DNA of 64,000 nucleotides from Stenotrophomonas sp. WZN-1 (GTDB taxonomy: Bacteria; Pseudomonadota; Gammaproteobacteria; Xanthomonadales; Xanthomonadaceae). The translations under genes were made by a program, and so were the position numbers. Below are positions 63,532-64,000 of this stretch, piece by piece (positions within the stretch are counted from its first letter, which is position 1; each line of letters begins with the position of its first letter). Under the pieces are notes generated by a model. It ran no database searches, was not told the origin of the DNA, and worked only from the letters and a program-made list of their open reading frames with translations. Location: assembly GCF_002192255.1 (NCBI RefSeq), contig NZ_CP021768.1:3800001-3864000 (forward strand), in the 5' to 3' direction.

Positions 63532-64000
63532 ATGGCCCGCAAGACCAAAGAGGACACCCAGGCAACCCGGGAAGGCATCCTTGACGCCGCCGAAGCCTGC
63601 TTCCATGAACACGGCGTGGCCCGTACCACGCTGGAGATGATCGGTGCCCGCGCCGGCTACACCCGTGGCGCGGTCTACTGGCACTTCAAGAACAAGAGCG
63701 AGGTGCTGGCCGCGATCGTCGAGCGCGTGCACCTGCCCTTCATGCAGGAACTGGAGCGCACCTCCACCGACCAGCGCGACACCCCGGTGCACGACCTGCG
63801 CGCGGTGATGATCCACTCGTTCATCGAGCTGTCCGAGGACGAGCGCCTGCGCAAGACCATGGAGATCATGCTGCGCAGCGATGCCTCGGCCGATACCAAG
63901 GTGCTGACCGAAATGCAGCAGGCCGGATTCCGCGATGCACTGGACCGGATGGAGCGCGCCCTGCGCCGTGCCGGCGATCTGGGCCAGCTGCGTGAGGGTG
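63532..64000 (+). CDS. smeT: TetR-family repressor SmeT (5' part)
   Basis: The first 156 codons of a TetR-family regulator; the gene runs off the window edge (family length about 219 residues). The N-terminal HTH is ILDAAEACFHEHGVARTTLEMIGARAGYTRGAVYWHFKNK, split here over the recognition helix (GARAGYTRGAVYWHFKNK), followed by the ligand domain. SmeT represses smeDEF and itself. The start ATG is 228 bases from smeD. Amino-acid changes in the effector domain that lead to overexpression cannot be judged here because the end is missing. Confidence 0.95.
   Translation, partial: MARKTKEDTQATREGILDAAEACFHEHGVARTTLEMIGARAGYTRGAVYWHFKNKSEVLAAIVERVHLPFMQELERTSTDQRDTPVHDLRAVMIHSFIELSEDERLRKTMEIMLRSDASADTKVLTEMQQAGFRDALDRMERALRRAGDLGQLREG

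Overview
The window looks like chromosomal DNA of a Stenotrophomonas of the S. maltophilia group. Three things support this: high GC and uniform gamma-proteobacterial (xanthomonad) gene content, dozens of short GTAG-headed palindromes of the type described in S. maltophilia as SMAG repeats, and a divergent smeT/smeDEF efflux locus at the right edge. Species assignment is inference from gene content; no search was run. There are no rRNA or tRNA genes, CRISPR arrays, prophage or classical IS elements that I could see.

Layout. 1-5.6 kb: a zinc-ribbon membrane protein with an S41 peptidase, a small unknown gene behind a structured leader, a five-unit REP array and a large autotransporter. 5.9-18.3 kb: a complete N-acetylglucosamine/chitooligosaccharide utilisation locus. 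The leftward operon nagP-nagQ-nagB-nagA-nagX diverges from nagK, a TonB-dependent receptor and a GH20 hexosaminidase, with LacI-type operators between the two arms. 18.4-28 kb: VanZ-like and MidA-like proteins, pteridine reductase and folK, an Anbu-type proteasome-like protease, a three-gene phosphorelay operon, a BON protein and a Gfo/Idh/MocA oxidoreductase. 28-36 kb: short-form 6-phosphogluconate dehydrogenase, two envelope proteins of unknown function, the Prc protease, and ybeD-lipB-lipA. 36-49 kb: an LpxR-like outer-membrane protein, then the cell-wall elongation cluster mreB-mreC-mreD-mrdA-rodA-rodA(paralogue)-mltB-rlpA-dacC. 49-57 kb: a PfkB kinase, a HAD phosphatase, a lipoprotein, an M1 aminopeptidase, ubiE, a cytidine/cytosine-deaminase-fold enzyme, small unknown genes and a RAYT transposase. 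57.5-64 kb: smeF, smeE, smeD and the start of smeT.

How the genes work together. The nag locus imports chitin-derived sugars through the outer-membrane receptor, trims them with the hexosaminidase, carries GlcNAc inward with NagP, and phosphorylates, deacetylates and deaminates it into glycolysis under NagQ control. The mre/mrd/rod block builds the elongasome, and mltB, rlpA and dacC remodel the same wall. The window also carries a REP/RAYT system: about 38 recognisable GTAG palindromes and one RAYT gene that lies between copies of one palindrome class.

The most unusual signal is a small family of structured non-coding repeats (27878-27979, 41498-41599, 41867-41970). Each has 25-26 bp complementary arms whose sequence differs between copies, around a loop of exactly 52 nt that holds two mini-hairpins, each capped by a conserved hexaloop and with stems that also covary. 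Two copies sit head to head inside a ~590 bp near-palindrome between rodA and mltB.
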